Assembly: GCA_018711085.1 (NCBI GenBank)
Contig: DVIR01000033.1
Location: forward strand, 1 to 17,025
From: Faeciplasma gallinarum
GTDB taxonomy: Bacteria > Bacillota > Clostridia > Oscillospirales > Ruminococcaceae
DNA length: 17,025 nt
Reading direction: 5' to 3'
Numbering within the stretch: the first letter of the stretch is position 1; the number at the start of each line of letters is the position of its first letter. Made by a program: the position numbers and the translations under genes. Shown here one piece after another: positions 5,666-13,555 of the stretch. The notes below the pieces were generated by a model. That model was not told where the DNA came from, did no database searches, and saw only the letters and a program-made list of their open reading frames with translations.

Positions 5666-7333
5666 TCAATCAAGTATTGCGCCGTATGCTCCTCCGGAAA
5701 CAAGCTTAGCATACCTCTTCAGATATCCTGTAAGTGGCTTTGTCTTTGGCTTGAATTCGGCAAGGCGGCTCTTTAGCTCCTCGTCGCTTATTTTAAGCTC
5801 TATTTTGTTGGCGGGGATATCAATAAGTATCCTGTCGCCCTCTTTTATAACTCCTATGGGGCCTCCGGAGGCAGCCTCAGGCGTTATATGTCCGACGCAT
5901 GCTCCCCTTGTGGCTCCGCTGAAGCGTCCGTCTGTTATGAGCGCCACGCTGTTTCCAAGACCCATTCCCATGATAGATGACGTGGGGTTGAGCATTTCTC
6001 TCATTCCGGGTCCGCCTTTAGGGCCTTCGTAGCGTATGACAACCACGTCTGCGGGGTTTATCTTGCCTTCGTTTATTGCAGCCTGCGCATCCTCCTCGCA
6101 TTCAAACACCCTTGCCGGACCTTCGTGAACAAGCATCTGCGGCAAAACAGCCGAGCGCTTTACAACGCATCCCTCCGGCGCAAGGTTGCCCCTCAGCACC
6201 GCTATTCCGCCCGTCTCGCTGTACGGGTTATCTGCCGGTCTTATGACATCGGGGTTTAAGTTCGGGCACGCATCTATGCATTCGCCTATCGTCTTTCCGG
6301 AAACGGTGAGGCAGTCTCTGTGTATGAGTCCCTTTTTGTTCAGCTCGTTCATGACCGCATACACTCCGCCCGCCTCATTTAGATCCTCTACGTAAGTCTG
6401 TCCGGCAGGCGCAAGGTGACAAAGGTTAGGCGTTACGGAGCTTATGTCGTTTGCTATGTCGAGGTTTATCTCTATTTCGCACTCATGAGCTATTGCAGGG
6501 AGGTGAAGCATGCTGTTTGTGGAGCATCCGAGCGCCATATCGACGCTCAAGGCGTTCATAAACGCATCACGGGTCATTATGTCTCTCGGACGGACGTTGT
6601 TTCTCACAAGCTCCATTACAGCCATTCCCGCATGCTTGGCAAGCTTGATGCGTTCGGAATAAACGGCGGGTATTGTTCCGTTGCCCTTTAAGCCCATGCC
6701 CAAAGCCTCTGTAAGGCAGTTCATGGAGTTTGCGGTGTACATTCCGGAGCAGGAGCCGCATGTGGGGCAGGTCTTGCACTCAAATTCCTTGAGCTTGTCA
6801 AGCGTTATTTTTCCCGCATTAAACCTTCCCACCGCCTCGGATATGGTGGAAAAGCTTGCTCTGCCGCCGTCTATATGTCCGGCAAGCATCGGGCCTCCGC
6901 TGACAAACACGGTGGGTATATTAAGTCTTGCGGCAGCCATGAGAAGTCCCGGGACGTTTTTGTCGCAGTTAGGAACCATGACAAGTCCGTCAAAGCCGTG
7001 AGCCATAGCCATTGCCTCGGTGGAGTCGGCTATAAGGTCTCTGGTAACAAGGCTGTACTTCATTCCTGTGTGTCCCATTGCGATACCGTCGCACACTGCT
7101 ATTGCGGGAAAAACTATAGGAGTTCCGCCCGCCATGGCAACGCCGAGCTTGACAGCCTCGACGATTTTGTCAAGGTTCATGTGTCCGGGGACGATTTCGT
7201 TATAGGAGCTGACAATGCCGATAAGCGGTCTTTGAATCTCCTCTTCGGTGAGTCCTAAGGCGTTATACAGCGCTCTGTGCGGCGCGTTCTGCGCTCCGCA
7301 CTTTATAGCATCACTTTTCACGGTGACATTCAT
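5666..7333 (-). CDS. ilvD: Dihydroxy-acid dehydratase
   Basis: Dehydrates 2,3-dihydroxy-isovalerate and -methylvalerate to the keto acids that feed valine, leucine and isoleucine. It is an iron-sulfur enzyme of the IlvD/Edd family, about 555 residues, usual length. Visible signatures are PHRALYNALGL near the N-terminus, SSYNEIVPGHMNLDKI, VCDGIAMGHTGMKYSL, the cluster and metal region PNCDKNVPG, the Cys-rich CKTCPTCGSCSGMYTANS, and TDGRFSGATRGACVGHITPEAA near the C-terminus. The start is uncertain: AAAGGA directly abuts the ATG at 7333, while a GTG at 7321 lies 12 bases past it and would begin KSDAIKCG like relatives; a TTG at 7357 has no ribosome binding site. It follows ilvC after a hairpin-containing gap and is coupled to the ATPase gene downstream. 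Confidence 0.96.
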   Translation of the reverse strand: MNVTVKSDAIKCGAQNAPHRALYNALGLTEEEIQRPLIGIVSSYNEIVPGHMNLDKIVEAVKLGVAMAGGTPIVFPAIAVCDGIAMGHTGMKYSLVTRDLIADSTEAMAMAHGFDGLVMVPNCDKNVPGLLMAAARLNIPTVFVSGGPMLAGHIDGGRASFSTISEAVGRFNAGKITLDKLKEFECKTCPTCGSCSGMYTANSMNCLTEALGMGLKGNGTIPAVYSERIKLAKHAGMAVMELVRNNVRPRDIMTRDAFMNALSVDMALGCSTNSMLHLPAIAHECEIEINLDIANDISSVTPNLCHLAPAGQTYVEDLNEAGGVYAVMNELNKKGLIHRDCLTVSGKTIGECIDACPNLNPDVIRPADNPYSETGGIAVLRGNLAPEGCVVKRSAVLPQMLVHEGPARVFECEEDAQAAINEGKINPADVVVIRYEGPKGGPGMREMLNPTSSIMGMGLGNSVALITDGRFSGATRGACVGHITPEAASGGPIGVIKEGDRILIDIPANKIELKISDEELKSRLAEFKPKTKPLTGYLKRYAKLVSGGAYGAILD

Positions 7334-7360
7334 TCCTTTCTTTTTATACAACTGCAAAAC

Positions 7361-7386
7361 GCCAACGGCATTTTTATGCCGCTGGC
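7361..7386 (-). promoter_or_regulatory. Intercistronic hairpin between ilvC and ilvD
   Basis: GCCAGCGGCAT and ATGCCGTTGGC (minus strand) pair over 11 bp, with one wobble, around a 4-nt loop. Only GTTTTGC follows, so it is at best a leaky terminator. It may mark an mRNA processing or stability point, changing the ratio of ilvD and the ATPase to the upstream genes. Confidence 0.6.
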
Positions 7387-7405
7387 ATTTGCCTTTGATA
7401 CATTA

Positions 7406-8422
7406 TCAGTTGTTGATGAGCTTGTCCTCGCCGTTCCAGCTGTAAAGCTTGCGGATTTCCTCGCCGACTATCTCCGAAGGATGCTCCGACGCAATCTTGC
7501 GCATTGCATTGAAGTGAACCTGTCCTCCCGCATCGGACATATCCAAAAGGAAGTCCTTAGCGAATGTACCGTCCTGAATATCCTTGAGGATCTTCTTCAT
7601 GGTCTTCTTTGTCTCGTCGGTGATTATCTTGGGACCGGTGATGTAATCGCCGTACTCGGCAGTGTTGGAAATGGAGTATCTCATGCCCTTGAATCCGCTC
7701 TGATAGATGAGGTCAACTATGAGCTTCATCTCGTGTATGCACTCAAAATATGCGTTTCTGGGGTCGTAGCCTGCCTCGACAAGCGTTTCAAAGCCTGCCT
7801 GCATGAGCGCGCAAACGCCGCCGCACAGAACTGCCTGCTCGCCGAAGAGGTCTGTCTCTGTCTCGGTGCGGAACGTGGTCTCCAAAACTCCCGCTCTTGC
7901 TCCGCCTATTCCGAGCGCGTATGCAAGTCCTATATCCCATGCGTCGCCGGTGGCATCCTGCTCAACGGCTATAAGGCAGGGAACGCCCTTGCCGGCTAAG
8001 TACTCGCTTCTTACGGTATGTCCGGGACCCTTGGGAGCTATCATAATTACGTTTACGTTCTTGGGAGGCTTGATGCAGCCGAAGTGGATGTTAAAGCCGT
8101 GTGCAAACGCCAAAGTCTTGCCCTCGGTGAGGTTCGGCTCGATAGACTCCTTATAGAGCTTTGCCTGCTTTTCATCGTTGATGAGTATCATGATGATGTC
8201 TGCGTTCTTTGCCGCCTCGGCAGAGGTCATGACCGTAAGCCCCTGGCTTTCAGCCTTTGCCCAGCTCTTGCTGCCCTCGTAAAGACCTACGATTACGTTC
8301 ACACCGCTGTCCTTGAGGTTGAGCGCGTGAGCATGTCCCTGAGATCCGTAGCCGATTATAGCTACCGTCTTGCCGTCGAGCTTGTGAAGATCACAATCCT
8401 GCTGATAAAAAATCCTTGCCAT
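7406..8422 (-). CDS. ilvC: Ketol-acid reductoisomerase
   Basis: Converts acetolactate and acetohydroxybutyrate to the dihydroxy acids used by IlvD, with NAD(P)H and magnesium. At 338 residues it is a class I (short) enzyme. The N-terminal Rossmann domain shows GYGSQGHAHALNL (Gly24-Gly29). His108 (AHGFNIHF) and Lys131 (APKGPGHTVR) are the expected active-site residues. The C-terminal knotted domain supplies the metal ligands Asp191 and Glu195 (TDLFGEQ) and Glu227/Glu231 (YFECIHEMK). The cofactor loop after the second strand reads GLYEGSKSW; its Ser and Lys residues fit NADPH, but the neighbouring Glu makes preference unclear. ATG at 8422 has AAGGAG eight bases upstream, 33 bp after ilvN. Confidence 0.97.
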   Translation of the reverse strand: MARIFYQQDCDLHKLDGKTVAIIGYGSQGHAHALNLKDSGVNVIVGLYEGSKSWAKAESQGLTVMTSAEAAKNADIIMILINDEKQAKLYKESIEPNLTEGKTLAFAHGFNIHFGCIKPPKNVNVIMIAPKGPGHTVRSEYLAGKGVPCLIAVEQDATGDAWDIGLAYALGIGGARAGVLETTFRTETETDLFGEQAVLCGGVCALMQAGFETLVEAGYDPRNAYFECIHEMKLIVDLIYQSGFKGMRYSISNTAEYGDYITGPKIITDETKKTMKKILKDIQDGTFAKDFLLDMSDAGGQVHFNAMRKIASEHPSEIVGEEIRKLYSWNGEDKLINN

Positions 8423-8455
8423 AGTGATTACTCCTTTTTTCTTTATAAATTAAAT

Positions 8456-8962
8456 TTAATAATTGGTAACTTTGCGAATGGTGGAGCTTCCTCGCTCCAA
8501 GGAGACTATTCCGGTGCGGCATATCTCGAGTATTTTGTAATCCTTCATCAGGTTCACAAAATCGTCTATTCTTCTTGTGTCGGCGGTGAGCTGGAATATT
8601 ATCGATTCCTTTGAGTAGTCAACCGTACGCGCATCGAAGCCCTGCGCCGCCGCCAAAATCTCATCTCTTGTTTGCGGGTTGTTCTCCATCTTTATCAGGA
8701 GCAGCTCGACGCTTACCGACTCGTCGTTTTTCAGCTCCTTTATGGAGCAGACGTCCGGCAGCTTGTAAAGCTGATTTATGAGCTGCTGTTTATTTATCTC
8801 GTCTCCGTCAAAGAGCACTGTGATTCTCGAAAGGTCTGCGGATTCGGTTTCGCTTACGGTAAGGGCGGATATATTAAACTGTCTGCGCCTGAACATACTT
8901 GTCACCCTGTTGAGAACGCCGAACTGATTCTTTACAAGAACTGCAACTGTATATCTGTTCAT
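8456..8962 (-). CDS. ilvN: Acetolactate synthase small (regulatory) subunit
   Basis: Binds the catalytic IlvB subunit, raises its activity and confers feedback control by branched-chain amino acids. It has 168 residues. The N-terminal ACT domain (about 3-77) opens RYTVAVLVKNQFGVLNRVTSMFRRR and contains the NISAL and SRITVLF strands that form the effector site; the C-terminal half (about 85-165) is the second ACT-like domain with ILEICRTGIVSLERG. ATG at 8962 starts one base past the ilvB stop (TGATATG); a GGTGAGGG stretch inside the ilvB end serves as ribosome binding site, so the subunits should be made by coupled translation. The name ilvH would be equally acceptable. Confidence 0.95.
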   Translation of the reverse strand: MNRYTVAVLVKNQFGVLNRVTSMFRRRQFNISALTVSETESADLSRITVLFDGDEINKQQLINQLYKLPDVCSIKELKNDESVSVELLLIKMENNPQTRDEILAAAQGFDARTVDYSKESIIFQLTADTRRIDDFVNLMKDYKILEICRTGIVSLERGSSTIRKVTNY

Positions 8963-8963
8963 A

Positions 8964-10631
8964 TCAGTCCCTCACCTTCACAATGATGTCCTCCATGGAT
9001 CCTCCGGGAGGAAGCATGGGAAGCACAAATTCATCCTTATCCACGCTGCAATTTATCAGATACGGCGCCTTTGCCGCAAAGCCGTTTGCCAAAGCCTTGT
9101 CCAGCTCTTCAAGCGTAGTCGCCGACTCGCCGTCCGCGCCGAAAGCCTTTGCCAGCGCTACAAAGCCAGTTTTTCTGTTTAAAACCGTATTTGAATAATG
9201 CTTATCAAAGAAAAGCGTCTGCCACTGTCTTACCATTCCCAACACGCCGTTATTCATAAGAAGTATTACGATCGGAACGTTATAGGTGACGGCGGTTGCA
9301 AGCTCGTTTAGGCACATTCCGAAACTTCCGTCTCCCGTTATAAGAACGGTCTGCTCGCCCGTTGCGTATGCCGAGCCGATTGCAGCGCCCATTCCGAAGC
9401 CCATGGTTCCGAGTCCTCCGCTTGATACGAACCTGCGGCACTTTTTAAACCTCAGGTACTGCGCCGCCCACATCTGATGCTGACCGACGTCGGTTGCAAC
9501 CGGTGTGTTCTCGCCGAGGTACTTATTTAAGCACTCCATGGCGTTTTTGGGCGTCAGGCCGGCGCGCTTGTCGGAGATTTCTTCCTCGCTCGCCTTGAAT
9601 CTTGCGATCTTTGCCTGCCAGTCGGGGTTCTTGACCTCTTTTATGAGCGGCAGGAGCTTTATAAGCGTCATCTTTACATCTGCGCGAAGTCCCACGGCAT
9701 CCTCTAAGTTCTTAGACAGCTCTGATCCGTCAACGTCGATGTGAACTATCTTGGCGTTGGGGGAGAATTTGCTGACATTGCCCGTAACTCTGTCGTTAAA
9801 TCTTGTGCCGAGGGCTATTATACAGTCGGCGTTATGCATTGCCATCGACGACGCATAGTGACCGTGCATACCTTCCATGCCCAAAAATCTCGGGTGATCT
9901 GTGGGTATTGCGGATATGCCCATGAGTGAGCAGCCTATCGGGGCGTCTATCTTTTCCGCAAGCTCAAGCATTTCGCTCTGCGCTCCGCTCGATATAAGTC
10001 CGCCGCCGAAATACACATACGGTCTTTGGCAGGTGTTTATTATCTTTGCCGCCTCTTCTATGCGTATATCCTTTGCCGCCCACGGCTCGTCCTTTTTGAC
10101 TACCGGCGCGGGGGTGTATTCACACTGCGCTATCTGAACGTCTTTTGGTATATCAACCAAGACAGGTCCGGGTCTGCCCGATATGGCAAGTCTGAACGCC
10201 TCACGTATTGTGTCCGCAAGCTCCGTGACGCTGCGCACAAAGTAATTGTGCTTTGTTATGGGAAGCGTGATTCCCGTGATGTCTATCTCCTGAAAACTGT
10301 CCGAGCCTATTTGGGTAGTCGGGACGTTTCCCGTAATTGCAATGAGCGGTATTGAGTCAAGGTACGCAGTGGCTATTCCGGTCACGAGATTGGTGGCTCC
10401 CGGGCCGGAGGTCGCCAAGACCACGCCCGGCTTTCCCGATGTCCTTGCATAGCCGTCGGCGGCGTGAACCGCTCCCTGCTCATGCGCGGTGAGAACATGC
10501 TCTATCTCGTCGGAATACTTGTAAAGCGAGTCATATATATTTATAACCTGTCCGCCGGGGTATCCGAAAATGACCTTGCACTCCTGCTCTATAAGTGTTT
10601 TTATAACTATATCCGAGCCTGAAAGCTGCAT
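8964..10631 (-). CDS. ilvB: Acetolactate synthase large (catalytic) subunit
   Basis: Thiamine diphosphate enzyme joining two pyruvates, or pyruvate and 2-ketobutyrate, in the first common step of branched-chain synthesis. It has 555 residues in the usual three domains: pyrimidine-binding with the catalytic Glu51 in TAHEQGAVHAADGYAR, a central FAD-type domain (about 190-340), and the pyrophosphate-binding domain with GDGSFGMCLNEL (433-444) ending at Asn460-Asn461. GMVRQWQ includes Trp470, the position of the herbicide-site tryptophan in relatives, so the enzyme looks like an anabolic acetohydroxyacid synthase rather than a catabolic one. The presence of ilvN next to it agrees. ATG at 10631 has AAGGAG seven bases upstream, inside the last codons of leuB; the gap is four bases. 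Confidence 0.97.
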   Translation of the reverse strand: MQLSGSDIVIKTLIEQECKVIFGYPGGQVINIYDSLYKYSDEIEHVLTAHEQGAVHAADGYARTSGKPGVVLATSGPGATNLVTGIATAYLDSIPLIAITGNVPTTQIGSDSFQEIDITGITLPITKHNYFVRSVTELADTIREAFRLAISGRPGPVLVDIPKDVQIAQCEYTPAPVVKKDEPWAAKDIRIEEAAKIINTCQRPYVYFGGGLISSGAQSEMLELAEKIDAPIGCSLMGISAIPTDHPRFLGMEGMHGHYASSMAMHNADCIIALGTRFNDRVTGNVSKFSPNAKIVHIDVDGSELSKNLEDAVGLRADVKMTLIKLLPLIKEVKNPDWQAKIARFKASEEEISDKRAGLTPKNAMECLNKYLGENTPVATDVGQHQMWAAQYLRFKKCRRFVSSGGLGTMGFGMGAAIGSAYATGEQTVLITGDGSFGMCLNELATAVTYNVPIVILLMNNGVLGMVRQWQTLFFDKHYSNTVLNRKTGFVALAKAFGADGESATTLEELDKALANGFAAKAPYLINCSVDKDEFVLPMLPPGGSMEDIIVKVRD

Positions 10632-10635
10632 TAGC

Positions 10636-11733
10636 TTACTCCTTTCTTAGGCTGTTTGCGATGAGGTCGCCCATCTCGGAGCAGCCCACCTTTATGACCG
10701 ACTTATTCTTTTCAAAGTCGGCGGGAAGTATATCTGCGGTTCTGTAGCCGTTGTCCAAAACCCTTGACACTGCGTTTTCTATCGCATCCGCCTCCGCAGG
10801 CATGTCAAAGCTGTATCTTAGCATCATTGCCGCGGAAAGTATTGTTCCTATGGGGTTTGCGATGTTCTGTCCGGCTATATCGGGGGCAGAGCCGTGTATG
10901 GGTTCATAAAGTCCGCAGGTTGTGGCGCCGAGGCTCGACGACGGTATCATGCCGATTGAGCCTGTTATCATGGACGCCTCGTCGGAAAGAATATCTCCGA
11001 ACATGTTTTCGGTGACGATTACATCAAACTGGGACGGGTCTTTTACGATTTGCATTGCGCAGTTGTCAACAAGCATATCGCTCAGCTCGACATCCGGATA
11101 CTCCTTTGCAAGGTCGTGGATGACCGTTTTCCAAAGGCGGCTGGAGTCTAAGACGTTGCTCTTTTCAACGGAGCAGAGCTTTTTGCGGCGCTTTCTCGCC
11201 GTTTCAAAGCCTATTCTGCCTATCCTTTGTATCTCATCCTCGCTGTATCTCAAAACGTCGGCAGCTATTCTCTTGCCGTACATTACGTTTGTGCAGTGCT
11301 CGCCGAAATATATGCCGCCGATAAGTTCGCGGACTATGATAAAATCTATGCCTTTGTTGACTATTTCAGGCCTTAGGGGCGATGCATCGGCAAGCTGCGG
11401 CCAGATTTTTGCGGGGCGGTTGTTGCTATAGACGCCCATGCCGGATCTGAGTCTCAGAAGTCCCTTTTCGGGGCGCATATCTCCGGGAAGAGAGTTCCAC
11501 TTTGTGCCGCCGACAGCTCCTAATAGCACGCTGTCCGACTCAAGGCACTTTTTCAGCATCTGCTCCGGAAGGGGGTCTCCCCACTTATCTATAGCCACGC
11601 CGCCCATATCGACGTCGCAGTAATTAAAGCTGTGTCCGTACAGGCTTGCGACCGCGTTCAGAACCTTTACGGCTTCCTCTACAATTTCCGGACCTATGCC
11701 GTCTCCCCTTATAAGCGCTATGTTCTTATTCAA
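10636..11733 (-). CDS. leuB: 3-isopropylmalate dehydrogenase
   Basis: Oxidatively decarboxylates 3-isopropylmalate to 2-ketoisocaproate with NAD+, the last leucine-specific step before transamination. Length 365 is typical. Seen in order: IALIRGDGIGPEIV, NNRPAKIWPQLADASPL with substrate arginine Arg106, RELIGGIYFGE with catalytic Tyr142, VEKSNVLDSS with Lys191, NMFGDILSDEASMI with metal-binding Asp247 and Asp251, and the NAD-binding GLYEPIHGSAPDIAGQNIANP, where Asp285 fits NAD rather than NADP. The usual Thr in RELTGG is Ile here, a conservative oddity. ATG at 11733 lies 13 bases past AGGGAGG, a long spacing. It follows leuD by 31 bp. Confidence 0.96.
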   Translation of the reverse strand: MNKNIALIRGDGIGPEIVEEAVKVLNAVASLYGHSFNYCDVDMGGVAIDKWGDPLPEQMLKKCLESDSVLLGAVGGTKWNSLPGDMRPEKGLLRLRSGMGVYSNNRPAKIWPQLADASPLRPEIVNKGIDFIIVRELIGGIYFGEHCTNVMYGKRIAADVLRYSEDEIQRIGRIGFETARKRRKKLCSVEKSNVLDSSRLWKTVIHDLAKEYPDVELSDMLVDNCAMQIVKDPSQFDVIVTENMFGDILSDEASMITGSIGMIPSSSLGATTCGLYEPIHGSAPDIAGQNIANPIGTILSAAMMLRYSFDMPAEADAIENAVSRVLDNGYRTADILPADFEKNKSVIKVGCSEMGDLIANSLRKE

Positions 11734-11764
11734 AGCAATAAACCTCCCTTTAAAGCTCGCCGCA

Positions 11765-12256
11765 TCAGGCGTTGCTGTTCTTTATTGACGCAAGCAGTCC
11801 GCCCGCCTTTATGATATTCTGTATGAACGGCGGGAAGGGCTGTGCAAAATAGCTCTTTCCGGTGGTGATGTCCTTTATCTCGCCGCTGTCAAAATCTATT
11901 GACACCTCGTCGCCCGCTGAAATTTCGTCGCAAGCCTCGGGGCATTCAAGTATGGGCATGCCTATGTTTATTGCGTTGCGGTAAAATATCCTTGCAAAGC
12001 TCTTGGCTATTACGCAGCCCGTGCCGCAGGTCTTTATTACAAGCGGTGCATGCTCTCTTGAAGAGCCGCATCCGAAGTTATATCCTGCAACTATTATATC
12101 GCCCTTTTTCACGTTCCTGACGAAATCCTTATCTATGTCCTCCATGCAGTGAGCCGCAAGCTCGTTTGCATCGGAGGTGTTTAAATATCTTGCGGGTATT
12201 ATTACATCTGTATCGACGTTGTCGCCGTACTTAAAAACCTTGCCATGTGTATTCAT
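11765..12256 (-). CDS. leuD: 3-isopropylmalate dehydratase small subunit
   Basis: With LeuC, isomerises 2-isopropylmalate to 3-isopropylmalate. The 163-residue protein is the short (archaeal/clostridial-type) LeuD, without the longer tail of the enterobacterial form. It starts GKVFKYGDNVDTDVIIPARYL, which includes the family's substrate-side YGDNVDTDxIIP strand, and carries NFGCGSSREHAP around residues 79-90, the swivelling-domain active-site loop. ATG at 12256 has AAGGAG eight bases upstream, 27 bp after leuC. Confidence 0.96.
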   Translation of the reverse strand: MNTHGKVFKYGDNVDTDVIIPARYLNTSDANELAAHCMEDIDKDFVRNVKKGDIIVAGYNFGCGSSREHAPLVIKTCGTGCVIAKSFARIFYRNAINIGMPILECPEACDEISAGDEVSIDFDSGEIKDITTGKSYFAQPFPPFIQNIIKAGGLLASIKNSNA

Positions 12257-12283
12257 GGTTTTATCTCCTTTCCTGTGCAGCCA

Positions 12284-13540
12284 TCATGCGTTATATTCCG
12301 TGATATATCCTGCCACCGCGCTTGCTGCGGCAGTTGCCGGAGATGCAAGGTACACCTCGCTCTTGACATGTCCCATTCTGCCGACGAAGTTGCGGTTGGT
12401 TGTAGCAACGCACTTCTCGCCCTCGGCAAGTATGCCCATGTATCCGCCGAGGCAGGGGCCGCATGTAGGAGTTGACACCACCGCACCGGCATCTATGAAC
12501 GCCGTGACGTATCCGCGGGTGACGCATTCTCTATAGATTGCCATAGTTGCGGGAATGATTATGCAGCGAACGCCGTCGGCCACCTTTTTGCCGATTAAGA
12601 TCTTATACGCCGCCTCCATGTCCTCCATTCTGCCGTTTGTGCAGCTTCCTATGACAACCTGGTCTATCTTAATATCATGCAGCTCGCTTGCGGGCTTTGT
12701 GTTTTCGGGGAGGTGAGGGCAGCTGACTGTGGGAACGATCTTTGAAAGGTCTACTGTCACGGTCTTTTCATACTCCGCGTCGGGATCTGCGCTGTACTCA
12801 ACAGGTTCTCTTTCGCATCTGCCCTTCATGTAAGCTCTTGTGACGTCATCGACCGGGAATATGCCGTTTTTAGCTCCCGCTTCGATCGCCATGTTGCATA
12901 TGCAAAGCCTGTCGTCCATAGAAAGCGACGCCACGCCGTCTCCGCAGAACTCCATACTCTTATAGAGTGCGCCGTCTACGCCTATCATGCCTATTATGGT
13001 GAGAATAACGTCCTTGCCGCTGCAATTTTCGGGGAGCTTTCCGGTAAGCTCAAACTTAATGGCCGAAGGGACTTTAAACCACGCCATTCCGGTTGCCATT
13101 CCCGCCGCCATATCGGTGCTGCCGACGCCGGTAGAAAATGCGCCCAGTGCTCCGTATGTGCAGGTGTGGCTGTCTGCGCCGATTATGCAGTCTCCGGCGG
13201 TTACTACGCCCTGCTCGGGCAGCAGCGCATGCTCTATACCCATCTTGCCGACGTCGTAAAAGTGGCTTATGTCGTACTTTCCGGCGAACTCTCTGCACTG
13301 CTTTGACTGCTGGGCAGCCTTTATATCCTTATTGGGGACAAAGTGATCTAAAACTATAGCTATTCTCTTTTTGTCAAAAACGCTGTCAAAGCCCGACTTG
13401 CTGAACTCGTTTACCGCCACGGGGGTTGTTATGTCGTTTCCCAGGACAATATCGAGCTTTGCGTTTATGAGCTGTCCCGCCTTCACACTGTCAAGTCCTG
13501 CGTGAGCGGCGAGAATTTTTTGTGTCATCGTCATCGACAT
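12284..13540 (-). CDS. leuC: 3-isopropylmalate dehydratase large subunit
   Basis: Iron-sulfur subunit of isopropylmalate isomerase, aconitase family, 418 residues, the LeuC2-type length found with short LeuD. The three cluster ligands are in place: Cys300 in VIGSCTNGR, and Cys360 and Cys363 in TPTCGPCLGG. Other family blocks are DHFVPNKD, GADSHTCTYGALGAF and STDMAAGMATG. The start at 13540 has GAGGG seven bases upstream; nearby ATGs at 13534 and 13528 are in frame but less well placed. It starts 15 bp after leuA, so its ribosome binding site adjoins the leuA stop. Confidence 0.96.
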   Translation of the reverse strand: MSMTMTQKILAAHAGLDSVKAGQLINAKLDIVLGNDITTPVAVNEFSKSGFDSVFDKKRIAIVLDHFVPNKDIKAAQQSKQCREFAGKYDISHFYDVGKMGIEHALLPEQGVVTAGDCIIGADSHTCTYGALGAFSTGVGSTDMAAGMATGMAWFKVPSAIKFELTGKLPENCSGKDVILTIIGMIGVDGALYKSMEFCGDGVASLSMDDRLCICNMAIEAGAKNGIFPVDDVTRAYMKGRCEREPVEYSADPDAEYEKTVTVDLSKIVPTVSCPHLPENTKPASELHDIKIDQVVIGSCTNGRMEDMEAAYKILIGKKVADGVRCIIIPATMAIYRECVTRGYVTAFIDAGAVVSTPTCGPCLGGYMGILAEGEKCVATTNRNFVGRMGHVKSEVYLASPATAAASAVAGYITEYNA

Positions 13541-13555
13541 GGTTTATCCCTCTCT

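Noticed and set aside
5665..5712. Upstream start of the DUF815 gene inside ilvD
   Set aside because: The ATG at 5712 has an SD-like AGAGG only one base away, and the 16 extra residues come from the ilvD coding end; the TGATATG start is better supported.
12253..13359. Alternative frames of 70-90 codons on both strands in leuC
   Set aside because: Arg-rich shadows of leuC in other frames without start signals.
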